Source: Edaphochlamys debaryana
Taxonomy: Eukaryota; Chlorophyta; Chlorophyceae; Chlamydomonadales
NCBI GenBank assembly: GCA_016858145.1
Contig: JAEHOE010000001.1
Coordinates: 3,906,001 to 3,970,000 of the forward strand
Direction of reading: 5' to 3'
DNA length: 64,000 nucleotides
The notes below the pieces were generated by a model, which saw nothing but the letters and a program-made list of their open reading frames with translations, made no database searches and was not told where the DNA came from. Positions 1 through 11,306 of the stretch are shown piece by piece (the first letter of the stretch is position 1; the number at the start of each line of letters is the position of its first letter). A program made the translations under genes and the position numbers.

Positions 1-74
1 ACTGCTAAAGCAACCTGTACATTGTATCCAATAGCGACTGACCTTCTCGGAGTGGTGAAATCCACTCACTCAGG

Positions 75-2414
75 ATGTCCACACTTGCAGCTAACAAGGC
101 GCTGAGGTTGCGAGGCCTCCTAGCTCTAATCATACTGGCATCAGCGGCCAGTGAACAGCTAATGCCGTCAGATGGTGGGTCGCATCGCGAGGGCAGTTGT
201 ACGTAAACGACCAACCCTCGCGCCACCTCGCCACCCCAGCCGCCACCCCAGTCCAGCGTGCACCCCAGTCCAGACCTCACCCGCTGAGGCGCATGGCGGA
301 TGTCGCTTGAGCAGCACCCGCTTGCTGACGCCGCTCCTCGCCGCTTGAGCACTTCTACCTACTGAGGGCATCCGTTGATCCTCACGCTCCTCAGGCGACG
401 CCATGAGCGCGACAAGCGCCCGAGAGCTGTTACAGGACCCTGTCATAGAGCCCGCGGCCGGGCGCCGGCGGAGGCGAAGGCGCCCTGCCAACTGGCCTCA
501 GAAGCCCCCCAAGCCTCCTCGGAATCCCATCGCTCCGCCGAGGCCCCCCCGACCGCCCCCTCGCCCTCCTAAGCCACCGGCCCCTATCTCCCCACCGTCT
601 TCACCACCGCCTCCCCCACCGCCTCCGCCACCGCCGCCACCCCGCAAGCCCCCGCCACCGCGATCACCTCCCCCCAAGCGGTCCCCCCCACCTCCGCGCC
701 GATCGCCGGCATTCCCGAGGCGGTCGCCTTCCCCGCCACCACCCCCGCCGCCACCTCCACCTCCACCTCCAAAGCGTTCCCCGCCTCCTCCTAAGCGATG
801 GCCGCCCCCGCCCCGGCGCTCGCCCCCACCCCCTGAGGACAACGCACCCCCTCCCCTGGAAGAGGAGGAGGACATGTCCCCACCGCCCCCGCTCCGCCGG
901 CCTCCACCCAGGTCGCCCCCGCCGCCCGTCCCACGTGGGGGCGGAGGCTCCGGCGATCTGCTCGGAGGTGAGCGGGGCTGCCATAACTGCGCAATAAAAC
1001 CTCCGTTCTTATTTCTGCGACCGGATTTGGGCTCCTCTCTCAGCAAGCACCACCCAGATGAGGCATGGTGTCGTTCTCGGAAAGATCTGCCCCCGCCCCT
1101 GGGGCTGCATCCGGATGGGCGCAGACCTGGCCCCAATACCGTAGGCCGCCTCTTGGTCCACTTGAACGGCTTTATGGAATACCGTCTGCACGCGCAAACC
1201 CCTCCCCGACCCTTCTCCTCCCCGCCCGCCCCCCCCCCCCGCAGGCGGCAACTGCCCCGACGCGCAGGCCACTTTTGACAAGATCAATGAGTACCGCGCA
1301 GCCCACGGTGCACGGCCGCTGCAGTGGAGCTCCAGCCTGGCGGCCGCCTCCACCGCTTACGCCAAGGAGCTGGCCAGGAAGGACTGCCAGCTGGTGCACG
1401 ACGCGTACGGCGAGTGCCTCATGCGGGTGGGTGCGTTGGCCCCCCGTCCTGGGAGGGGACGGTAGCAGGGCAGTGGGGGTGGAGGCTCGGGGCGGAGGCC
1501 GGGGCAGCACTTTGGGGCGAGGCAGGCCATCAGTGGGGTGGCAGGGAGCCCTCCTTAGTGGCTTGTGGGGTCCCAGGGCTTCTCTCGGGGCTTGGCACAG
1601 CTGTCGGCACTATGGTTCACCCCGTTGCGCTGCTCCCTCAATCCCTGCGTATCCCTGCCTGGCAGATCGAGTCCTACCCGAAGCCCGATGACACCTGCGC
1701 GCCAGCCATTCGTGCCTGGTACTCGGAAGTGAGCTGGTACAACTTCAATGCAAAGTGAGTATCCGGCGTCCTGGCGGAATCCTGGCGAGTCTGGCGGAAG
1801 GGTGAAACCAGAGGCGCCCACACAGCTCGGGAACGTATTATCCACAGCCTTACGCCCCCACTCTCCCATGCACGCGTTGCAGAGATCCATTTACTGACAA
1901 TTGGGCGAAGAACATCGGTAAGGTTGCCCGCTATTCGGTGTATCGACGCATGACCGGGTTGGGGTCGCGGGTGCAGGCAGACATTCCTCCGACCCCTTGC
2001 TGTCTCAGCCGCAACCCCTGCCCCAAATGCAGGCCACTTTACTCAACTCGTGTGGCAAGCCACCACCGCCGTGGGCTGCGGGGTGGCGGTAGCAAATCAG
2101 CCAATCGAGTTCCCCAGCGGGAGGGTCCTGCAGGTGAGCACAACGCAGTTGGCTCGTCCGCGGCTCCGGGGCACCCACCAGGTCACCGGGCTTGCGGCTC
2201 TCACCGGCCCACGGGGGCTCCCACATGCATGCGATAGAAACGCGGTTGCCCCCCTGCCGTAGCCCGTTGCCGGCGCTAAACCGACTCGCGCCCATGTTCC
2301 GTTGCGTTCCCCTTGCAGGGCGGATGCAAAGCCGTGGTATGCAGGTTCACTCCGTACGGCAATGTTGCCAGCGGTGCTCAGTTCCGTGCCAACGTCCTGC
2401 CAAAGCAGGACTGA
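75..2414 (+). CDS. Secreted CAP-domain (SCP/PR-1-like) proline-rich glycoprotein, copy 1 of 6
   Basis: Model: 75-174, 395-967, 1245-1426, 1666-1754, 1883-1917, 2033-2133, 2319-2414; 391 aa. Exon 1 encodes a signal peptide (hydrophobic core LLALIILASAA). Exon 2 (about residues 34-225) is an Arg-rich start followed by a poly-Pro/Ser-Pro shaft of the kind that is hydroxylated and glycosylated in algal wall proteins. The rest is a CAP domain: CPDAQ, LQWS, CQLVH, YGEC, the acidic AWYSE, GHFTQLVW, VGCGV, and GGCKAVVCRF near the end. His (LVH, GHF) and Glu (GEC, YSE) positions of the CAP cavity are present. CAP proteins are extracellular; their molecular activity is often unknown, and PR-1 relatives bind sterols. 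The N of the usual GEN motif is Cys, giving seven domain cysteines. The signal-peptide ATG lies only 75 bases from the window edge, so the promoter is outside. Family assignment is secure; role in the wall is inference. Confidence 0.88.
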
Positions 2415-3837
2415 GCGGCCCATCCCATCGTTTGACCTGTGCTGCAAAGGGGCCTTGCGAAGGTGGAGTCCGCGTTAGTACGAGTGTGTTCATGTGAAAT
2501 GTGCAACGCTTACCGTAAGCACATGCTCCCCGGCGGATGTCAGCGTAGTGTGCTGGCAGGCAGGCATAATCCCGTAGGGCATTGACTAGGAGTGCCAGCC
2601 GTGATGGCTGTGCACCATCCCGTGCATTCACGTGTTTCTGCAGGGTTTGCATGCGAGGGGCGGGTTGGATTGTCGGCTCTGAAGCGAGGGGACATTGCCG
2701 GACGCAGCTGTGTCATCAACGGGTGCACAGCATCGGCCTTTGGGGGATTCGGTTGGGGCCTGTATGGCTGGGTCATGGCAGGATGATGCTGCGGATGGCT
2801 TGTTACGGGGGTGGCTTTCCGGCGGTTCGGCGCGGGCTGAAGCAAGGAACGCCGCCACGCCAGATGTAAGCCTCGTGCCTTCAAGCACCTGCTCTTACGT
2901 GCAACCCTTTATTGAAGGGCTGCTGATAGTCCGTGCATAGTTTGAAAGCTAGGGAGGAAGCATGGTGACAGTTACCAATGAGGGCCGAGCCCTGCCGAGC
3001 CGCTTATGGGGCAGCGGGGCTGCATCCCTTAAAGCCTCCGTGCCTGCTCTGCAGCCCCTGCAGCTAAGCTCACTAGCAATCGGACCGAAGACTACAGTTA
3101 TTACAGTGCACTTGTCTGTCCCAGTTTGGGGTCTAGATAGATTTGCACGTATGCATGGCTTTGTCGTGCCCCCGCAGTCTGGCCCTGCACTGGCACTCTT
3201 CGGACTGCGGTGCATGAGCTGCGTGTGCCTTGCCAGCAGCTAGGTGCCCGCTGTCAGTATGTTGCAGGGCGGACGCGTTTCTGGCAAATGAAGTCAGGCA
3301 TGCAATAACAACCAGGCAGCAGGTGATACGGTACCCTATGCCCGCTACCCTCCCGCTGGGGCCTGCCTGGTGCGGGGCTGTGGGGAAGATGCACAAGATA
3401 GCGGCCATGTTCCTGGCCCCCACGTCTTTGAGTGTTGCTTGAGCGCAAGCTACGGGTAGACATCATCATCGTCCAAGCCAAGTAGCGCCAGGCGCGATAT
3501 GGTTGGCAGGCGGTCTCGTGACGTCGGCGAGGAAGCCGGGCTCAAGTCAGGCTCAAATACGCCGCTTCGGGCTGTAGCCAGGCCCGAGACTACTGCCAAA
3601 TCGATCAAACACTTTAGAAGATACTGCTTGATGTTTCCTAAGATACATAGCCTAGTTAGCGCGCGGGAGGCGGACTTTCCCAGACACGTTCCACACTGTT
3701 TCACTCCTTTCACATTTTCGCTGACAGCTGCCGCCAAACGGGCAATTGGCCCCAATTGCACTCGCTTAACAAGACGATTTATTCATACAGAACCCGATTG
3801 GGAGGCGTGGGTAGCGCGACTCGCCTAGCTCACAACA
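2415..3837. other. Intergenic region between CAP copies 1 and 2
   Basis: No supportable gene. The only signal seen is a TGTAA motif at 2865-2869. An AT-richer TTTATTCATA stretch about 55 bases before the copy 2 ATG could be a core promoter element, but this is weak. Confidence 0.5.
2865..2869 (+). terminator. Candidate polyadenylation signal TGTAA of CAP copy 1
   Basis: TGTAA is the usual poly(A) motif of volvocine algae. It lies about 450 bases after the copy 1 stop and is the first such motif downstream. Confidence 0.4.
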
Positions 3838-6324
3838 ATGGGTGCGCTTGCGGAGCGGCGACCAAAGTCATCAGTCGTATCATGCTTGGTCGCGGCTATA
3901 GTGCTGGTGACGGGGGCCGCTACGCACGGTAGTGAAGGTGAGCCGGTTGGGCCGCTGGGTCGCGAGTGACCCATTTCGCGACCCACATGTCGGCTTGCAG
4001 CCGGCGCCGGGCGAGGTTCAGGCTTACTGAGTGTGATAACTGCACTTCTATCACTTGCAGTGCCGGTAGTGGCGGACTTGGGTTCCTGGACGCAAAGGGG
4101 GCTCCTCGCCGGTCACCACCCGCCACCGCCTCAAGGGTCGCCACCGCGGCCCCGCAGCCCGCCTCTCCCTCGGGCCCTCCCTCCTTCCATAGCGTCCCCT
4201 CCACCGCCAAAGCGGTCGCCTCCCCGGCCTCCTCCCCGGCCCAAGCTGCCTCCTCCCCCCAAGGCGTCACCTCCGCCTCAACGCAGCCCTGCCATCCCTC
4301 CGTCCCTCCCGCCTTTCGTAGCGTCTCCTCCACCGCCAAAGCGGTCGCCTCCCCGGCCTCCTCCCCGGCCAAAGCTGTCTCCTCCCCCCAAGGCGTCACC
4401 TCCGCCTCAACGCAGCCCTGCCATCCCTCCGTCCCTCCCGCCTTTCGTAGCGTCCCCTCCGCCGCCAAAGCGGTCGCCTCCCCGGCCCCCTCCCCGGCCC
4501 AAGCTGCCTCCTCCTCCCAAGGCTTCGCCTCCGCATCCCCGCAGCCCTGCCGTGCCCCGGGCCCTGCCGCCCTCCGTGGCGTCTCCTCCACCGCCAAAGC
4601 AGTCATCTCCCCGGCCCCCTCCCCGGCCCAAGCTGCCTCCGCCCCCCTCAGTATCCTCCAATCCGCCAATCCAGTCTCCCCCATCGCCTCAGCCAAACGT
4701 GCCCCCACACATACCTCCACCTCCCCCAAGGAAGGCGCCATTGCGAGCCCAGCGCTCTCCACCATCGCCCGCCCCTCGCTCCCCACCCCCACCTCCACCG
4801 TCCCCACCACCCCCGCCGCCCGTGCCGTCACCTCCCGAGCTGTCACCGCCTCCCAGCCGCCGAACGCGGCCCAGGCAGGGCGGCGGCACCTCGGGCGTTG
4901 ATGGCGAGGAGCAGCCCCCGTCGCCACCCGCCCCGTCAGCGGGAGGTGGCCTCCTACTGGGAGGTAAGGGGGACCGCACCCTACAAGCCCTACTTCGCCC
5001 ACGCTACACACAACCCCCCGTCCATCTCCCCGCCTGCCCATTACGCACCGACCGGCCCTTGTGTTGCCCCATACCCCTGCCACCCTCCTGGCGCAGGCGG
5101 CAACTGCCCCGACGCCCAGGCCGTGCTGGACCGCACCAACCAGTACCGGGCCTGGCACCAGGCGCCGCCGCTGCAGTGGAGCCGCACGCTGGCTGCGGCC
5201 TCGCTGCAGTACGCCAAGCAGCTGGCGGCGCGCAAGTGCGAGCTGGTGCACGGGGCGTACGGAGAGAACCTGCAGCGGGTGAGGGGGGGGGGGCAGGGCG
5301 AGGGAAGGGCGCCTGCCGGGGCATTCCGTCGTCCGGCTTGAGGGGTGGCAGGGGTGCGGAATGAGGGATGGAGGGAATGCGCACTCGCTCACAGACGGAG
5401 CTGACCGCTGCTCCCCCAGGTGGGCGGGTTCCCCAAGCCGGATGACAAGTGCTTGGTGGCCATTGATGCATGGTACGACGAACTGCAGTACTACGACTTC
5501 AATGCCAAGGTTAGGGGGGTGGGGCGCTTGCCAGCGGGCGAGCGTTGTGAGCGGTGACAAGCACCCTCACACCGCACCGCCGTGTCGGCTTCAGTCGGGT
5601 GCCCGGGGACAGTGGGTGCCATCCATGCTGCCAACGACTCTGCTCCCCCCTCTGGCCGCCCCATCGGCCATGCACACCAGGATTTGTATCGAGACAATTG
5701 GGGGAAGATGATTGGTCATTTCACCCAGCTGGTAAGCACGGGTGTGGGCCCAGCGGGAAGGTGATTGGGCTACTCGCAGTCAAGGCAGGCAGGTGTGGAA
5801 AGGGGTAGTTGTGGGCGTGAGACCAAGCCTGGGAAAGGCCTCGCCTTCGCCCGGTCCATATCCCACGACAGATAAGCAACTAGCGCGTTGCAAGCACCAT
5901 TGAAAACATCAGTCCTTAGCGCGCCTGGCCGAGCAGAAACCTTCTACCTTCCCTGGCTCTCTCGCACCCCCTCCCACCTCCCACCAGGTCTGGCGCTCCA
6001 GCACAACTGTGGGCTGCGCCATGGCCAGCGCCAACACCCCAGTCACGTTCCCCGGTGGGAGCAAGGTGATGGGGGGCTGCAAGGTACGCATGGCACGGGC
6101 TGTATGGGTTAGCTAGGTCGGGCCCGAAGAGGTGATTGCATCAGGAGTGTGGGTCACTCTGCAGCCCCCATGCGTGCCTGCCCCTGCGATTGCCCTTGGT
6201 GCCCATTCCAATGGCCAGACCGCACGCCGCCCTGCAGGTCATAGTTTGCCGCTACGAACCGTACGGCAACTGGGCGGACGGCGGCTACTTCAGCCGTAAC
6301 GTGTGGCCCCGCGAGGACGCCTGA
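3838..6324 (+). CDS. Secreted CAP-domain proline-rich glycoprotein, copy 2 of 6
   Basis: Model: 3838-3937, 4061-4963, 5097-5278, 5420-5509, 5681-5731, 5988-6083, 6238-6324; 502 aa. Exon 1 gives a signal peptide (SCLVAAIVLVTGAATHG) and is 100 nt long, exactly as in copy 1. Exon 2 is a 301-codon shaft of PPPPKRSPPRPPPRPKL units in a 129-bp tandem repeat, then SP and PPP runs. The CAP domain (about 335-502) has CPDAQ, LQWS, CELVH, a canonical YGEN, AWYDE, GHFTQ and VIVCRY, with six cysteines and no extra one. The last intron sits after GGCK, not before GGC as in copies 1, 3 and 4, and GHFTQL is in one exon. The minus strand of exon 2 is open for a long way only because of the CC-rich repeat. Confidence 0.88.
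4170..4655 (+). repeat. 129-bp tandem repeat in the copy 2 shaft
   Basis: The string CCRCCGCCAAAG recurs at 4201, 4330, 4459 and 4588, an exact 129-bp spacing, so the unit is 43 residues and the frame is kept. The fourth copy is partial. The unit encodes ASPPPPKRSPPRPPPRP followed by a KLPPPPKASPPP segment. Confidence 0.9.
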
Positions 6325-8208
6325 GCGCGGACCGGGAGGGCCAGGCGGAGCGCGGCAGGGGGGGGACCCCCTGACGGGAGCGCCGGTCTGAACTTGGGCC
6401 AGGTCTCAAGCTCCCCGCTTCAGGCACCACATCAGATCTCGTGCCCCATTCACTTCTGTGGGTCATCATGTGTCGTGCTGTATCGCGGCGGGCGAGGGGG
6501 CTGGACCTGTAGGTGCGTCGTGGACCCAGCCGTCATACATAGCATGGGCCCGACCCGCGGGGCGCAAGCAGCGGACGGGGTGCCAGCACGTGGCCTACTG
6601 CCCTGGGGGAGTAGCGAGCAGTCCTCCTCGCATGTTGGGGAAGAAGATGCCAAAGGGATACCTATGTCTGCCAAGCAGCATGTTGAGGTAAGACGAGTGC
6701 ATTGATCACTCGGGGCAGGAACCCCACCTTTTGCTTCATTTCGCAGAGTGTGCGTGTTGAGTCTCGTCTGTTTTCCGGGCATACTGCCCGTGCATTCTCC
6801 TGGCCGTGTTGAGCGAAGTGAGGTATGGAATGGTTGCGTCTATTAGTGACAGCACTGATGCATTCATGTGCATGACATTGTGGACAGATTGCCCAGGGTT
6901 GGATCCGGATCACATTCGTTAATGGCCGGGGCTGGGACAAACAGGAGCTGGTCAAGGCTGGCCCCAATGGCTTGTCAGACGTTTATGGCTTGTGACGCTG
7001 GGGGCTCCACAGCGCATAGGCTTGAGGTGAGCCCCCAACCCAGCAATTTGAGTCCATCAGGCTTCCGGGGGGCGAGCCCCCTGGTGGTTAGTGTGGTACG
7101 AGGGCAAGCTGTGGATCGATTGCCTGGCTGGCTGATTGATAGCTGTCTGCTTTTCCTTCGGCTCTGTTATGTGATGTGCAATGGAAGTGAAGCAGAAACC
7201 AAGTCGGAACCCTCCTATGTGCGTGTACGGTCCTGGGGCCCTTGCGGAGACGAGGCCGAGGGGATGGTCTTGCGGGTTGATTGATGGGGGTACCCCAACC
7301 CAAAGCTTGCCTCTCTAACCAGCCGGGGGTACCCAATACTGATGCTGCTGGCAGCTTGATACTGCTGTGGTCCTGTTGAATGTTGTCAGCGCTGCCTGTC
7401 TAGTGTGCGGAAAACTCAGAGCTGAGAGGTGCCAAGAGTGTGTAAAACATGAATGCAACGGGGTCGGTGTGCCTGGCCGGTAAACATCCGGGAAGACAGA
7501 GGGGGTGGTTAAGCACAGGCTGCTAAGACCTGGGCCGTCCAGGCAAGGGCAAGCTGCAGTGAAGTATTGGAGGGCTGGGGCCATACCGAACAGGAGCAGC
7601 ACAGGAGGACGCATCGGCCCGTGCCCCCCTCTCCTCCCCTGGGCATTCCCCCAAGCTCGGCGCTGCTCCTTGCTTGGTTGTTGCACCCCCTTCAAGCTGC
7701 GTGTCGTGAAATGCTTGCAGGGCCCTTGTAAGTTTTGGACCCATGTCTCTGCGTCCGCTGTTTGAGTAGTCGTGGTGAGGGGCGCCTGGGGGCGCTGCAG
7801 GGCTCCGGCCCTCTCCGCCACGGCAGATGAAGAGCCAGTCGTATCAAGACTCGCCGAGTCGCTTCCCGGTGTGTTCAAAGTTCAAGTCGATGTACTCCGC
7901 TGCTTGTGAACACGCGTAAACAAGAAGCCAGAAGGGGCCGAGGTGCCGGCATTGCCGTTGATGGTATTCCCTCCGGCGAGTGACTTTCGCATTCTTCTGA
8001 CCAACACAGTTATCATCTCCTGCTATGCTACCACTAAAGCGGGGAAGCAAGCCCGATACGATTGCCCTAGCGAGACACCTTACCTGGCGCAAGTTGCTAG
8101 CGACGGAGTACTCGGCTTCCCCTTTGATGACCTTAGTTGCGAGTGTAGATACATATACGTCAACCATGCGCTCTTGAACTCGGAAGCTTGGTGTGCGGCA
8201 TTCTGGCA
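6325..8208. other. Intergenic region between CAP copies 2 and 3
   Basis: No gene recognised. TGTAA occurs at 7441-7445, over 1.1 kb after the copy 2 stop, and again near 7735. A 187-codon minus-strand ORF at 7315-7878 has no recognisable family and no splice-supported neighbours. Confidence 0.5.
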
Positions 8209-10757
8209 ATGTTGGGCAAGCGGCAGCTCGCGACGTTCCTCTCTATCATAACCCTCGTGTGCACAGTCGAAGATGAGCAGCGCACTCGGCAGGGAGCTGA
8301 GTTGGGAGCTGCGTGCCTGGGTAAGCAACGCCGCATGGGTAACGCTGGTCGTCGCGGCACGTCGCAGGTCGGTCCCCATAGTCTGCGGGCTCGACAGTCC
8401 CCTGCCCGAATCAACTACAGGCAAGTTGCAGAGGCGACAGCTGCATCAGCTTGCGCTGACGCCGTCGCCGAGACGCCCAAGGGGCCCGCCACCCAAGCCC
8501 AGGCCGACCGCTCCTGCGTTCGACGTCCCCACGGAGCCGCTTCGGTTGCCTCCACCTCCCCTAGCTCCCATGCCTGCTCCCCAGGGCGCCAGTCCAACAT
8601 CGCCGGTCCCAGATCGCAGGACAGACACCTACATGCCACCTCTATCCACGTACCCGCCGCCGTCACCATCACCAACACCGCCCGCATACCCCCTGCTGCC
8701 GCCATCTGTGCCGACGCACCTGCTACCGACATCGCCTCCACCAGCATACCTACTGCCGCCATACCCACCGCCGCCACCGCCGCCGCCTGCATACCCACCG
8801 CTGCCGCCCATCGCATCGCCGCTACCAAAACCGCCGCCGCCGGCATACCCACCGCTTCCACCCCGGCCGCCGCCACCCCCATCGCCACCAATGGCTCTGC
8901 CGCCATTCTATGGACCAGCCCGCGAAAGCACCCAACCACCATCGGTGCCCCAGCGTGCGGCTCCTGCGCTGCGCGGCGCCGACAGCTCTACGCCCTCAAC
9001 GGGCGGAGGCAAGCTGCCAGGTGCGTGACGAGCATAACGGCTGCATTCCCCGCGCCGTGCATGCCAGAGCTACAGCGTTCACCGCTCTTTCAATATGGTC
9101 TCGATGCCCTTTTGCGCGCGTGGCCTGCTGCCTTGGCATGATACTATTGCTTCCGTTACCACTCTTGACCCCCCCTCCCCCTCCCAGGCGGCGACTGCCC
9201 CGACGCGCAGCAGCTGCTGGACCTGGCCAACCAGTACCGCTCATGGCACCAGGCGCCGCCGCTGCAGTGGAGCACGGGCCTGGCCACCGCAGCGCAGGCG
9301 TACGCAGAGGTGCTGGCCGGGGAATCATTCAGCCTCCGGCACGGGGCCGCGGGGGAGTGCCTCATGAGGGTGAGCGGCTGGGTGATAGGAGTTGGAAGGG
9401 GAGGAGGGCGCCGCCACTGCAGAGCCAAGCGGCCCCGGCTTACCGCGGGTAGGGCGCCGCAGCGCTGTGGAGGCAAGAGAGAAAGGGAACTACAGGGTGA
9501 GAAGACCTGGGCTTGGAAGGAGGTCGGCACATGATCAGACCGGCAACCGTAGCAGCGTAGCCGTGTTTACCACTCCCAACGTCCCAACGGCTGGTGTCTA
9601 GGGCCCCTTTGTGCTTCCGAGCGTGGAGGAGTATGAAGCATGGGCGAATTCGGAGGAACGCACGCCCCCCGGCCCCCGGTTGCAGGAAATATCTTACCCC
9701 ATGCCGGGCAGCAGCTGCAGTGGTGCGATCACGAGCTGGTACCTCGAGTACAAGTACTACAATTTCAACGCCATGGTAAACCATGGGGGCGCCTGGGCCT
9801 CTGGGGACCAGGACAGCGTCGGCGTGCTCCTGACGGTGGCGCGCATTGCTGGTGCCCAGATGCAGTGGGTGCGACCGTGAGGGGACAGCGGGGGATAGTG
9901 GCAGCCCCCACCCTGCCCCACAGTGCCGCCCCCACCCCCTGGCCGCCCCCAGGATTTGTTCAGAGAGAATTGGGCCCGCAGTACGGGCCACTTCACGCAG
10001 CTGGTAAGCTGAGCTCTCAGGGGCAGTCACAGTCCGGTTTGGGGTTGGGGTTTGGTGAGTTCCTTCGTGCACGTGTGGTTGCACCCAGGCGCTGGTTCTG
10101 GCGCTCACCCGGTTGCGCGACCCGTGCAAGCCTTGCGTGCCGCCAGTCCCTTGCGGTACACGCCACTCTCTGCATCGGCCACGGCCAACGCCCGCAGGTC
10201 TGGCGCTCCAGTAACGCCATTGGCTGCGGCGTTGCCGTCAGCCCCCAGAGCATTGTGTTCCCCGGCGGCAGGGCCATGCAGGTGAGCCGGCCCGAGCCAA
10301 CTGCTACACGACGCACCGTCGCCAGCCGTGTGCGGCTGATGGCGGAAGCCCCGGCGGCACACACCCCTCACAACACCCGCAGTCCTGATCGGTGCAGACC
10401 TGGGTTCTCCGCAGGGAGGATGCCGCATCGTCGTCTGTCATTTCTTCCCCGCCGGGAACGTGGCGAGCAGTGGCAGCTTCCAATCAAACGGTGCGTCACC
10501 ATAGGTTCCTGCCGCCTGCGCTGGGTGTTCGGGCCAGCTGCGCGCGCGTGAAGCACGTGCGCCAATGCAAGACTCCGCTTCGTTAACGGCAGGTCTCAGC
10601 CCAGAGAAGAGCCGTGCGGCTCTGCGCATGGCAACTTTGGCAGGACCTGGCGGGACTGGGAGGGCTTGAGTACGGGCCCCCGACTGAAGGCACCTGCCCT
10701 TTCTCCTGACCTCCCCTACCCGCCGCAGTCCTGCCGCGCTCGTCTGGAACTCGGTAG
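8209..10757 (+). CDS. Secreted CAP-domain glycoprotein with Tyr/Pro extensin-like shaft, copy 3 of 6
   Basis: Model: 8209-8320, 8421-9020, 9188-9369, 9686-9775, 9953-10003, 10198-10281, 10415-10490, 10729-10757; 407 aa. The ATG at 8209 is preferred over an in-frame one at 8188 because it puts a basic start directly before the hydrophobic core LATFLSIITLVC. The shaft (about 38-237) is unlike the others: Lys/Arg are rare and PPPAYPPLPP units recur, giving tyrosines that in extensins can be oxidatively cross-linked. The CAP domain has CPDAQ, LQWS, RHGAAGEC, SWYLE, GHFTQ, IGCGV and IVVCHF. The first cysteine of the usual CxLxH motif is replaced (FSLRH), while the extra GEC cysteine is kept. The tail is the very short exon VLPRSSGTR. 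Exon 3 and its preceding intron are identical to copy 4. Confidence 0.86.
9115..9317 (+). repeat. 203-bp tract identical to copy 4 (first member)
   Basis: Bases 9115-9317 match 12727-12929 without a difference by eye. The tract covers the end of intron 2 and most of CAP exon 3. Divergence begins abruptly on both sides. Confidence 0.9.
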
Positions 10758-11306
10758 CCGAGGGAGTCCGACAGCCAATGAACGAGACCGAGTCATCGAC
10801 AGTCACTCTTCACTAGCCTTCAAGGCGAAGCGCGATGTGAAGAGCTGGCCGCATCCTCACGCGTTGTACTGCCAACTACGGCAGCAGTCGAGGACACGCG
10901 TCTGGATGGCTATGCCTGTTCACGTCCGTCTCTTGTTTAGGTGGGTGGCGGCAAAGGAAGGAGAACAGGCCTCGCGCTGGTACTGACCAAAAAGCGTTAT
11001 TTTGGAACCCGGACCCGGATTTAAAATTCAGTGGAAACTGTGCAGCATACACTTTGGCAAGCGACTTGCTCGGTTGCCGTTCTGCTTACATGCGATCGCA
11101 TTGCACCTCAATTTAGTATTCTGCACTTCCAGGTTGCGCGGTCGGCCAGAGACTCAATCACTGCCAGAAGGATCGGCGAAGCCACCGTGCGAACGTGCTG
11201 CTCACTGCTGTGACCAAAACGATGGAGATGCTGCTAGTCTAGGTAGATACGTTGGCCTGCTGGGCGATCGGTCTGCTCGCTCGCTACGCCGTCTCCGCCG
11301 CTGGAA
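10758..11306. other. Intergenic region between CAP copies 3 and 4
   Basis: No gene. It carries an AT-richer segment with TTTAAAA around 11020, about 285 bases before the copy 4 ATG, which could belong to its promoter. Confidence 0.4.

Noticed and set aside
498..1136. 212-codon minus-strand Gly-rich ORF
   Set aside because: Antisense reading of the CC-rich proline shaft of CAP copy 1; poly-Gly arises automatically from poly-Pro codons.
4170..4655. Regular 129-bp repeats as a CRISPR-like array
   Set aside because: Repeats are contiguous, coding, in frame and without spacers; the host is eukaryotic.
3920..5560. 546-codon minus-strand ORF
   Set aside because: Antisense of the copy 2 shaft and CAP exons; the stop-free length comes from the 129-bp repeat. 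No family resemblance, and the sense strand has a signal peptide, splice phases and CAP motifs.
7315..7878. 187-codon minus-strand ORF between CAP copies 2 and 3
   Set aside because: No domain, no signal or targeting sequence, no flanking exons; Thr/Pro/Ala composition expected from random GC-rich DNA.
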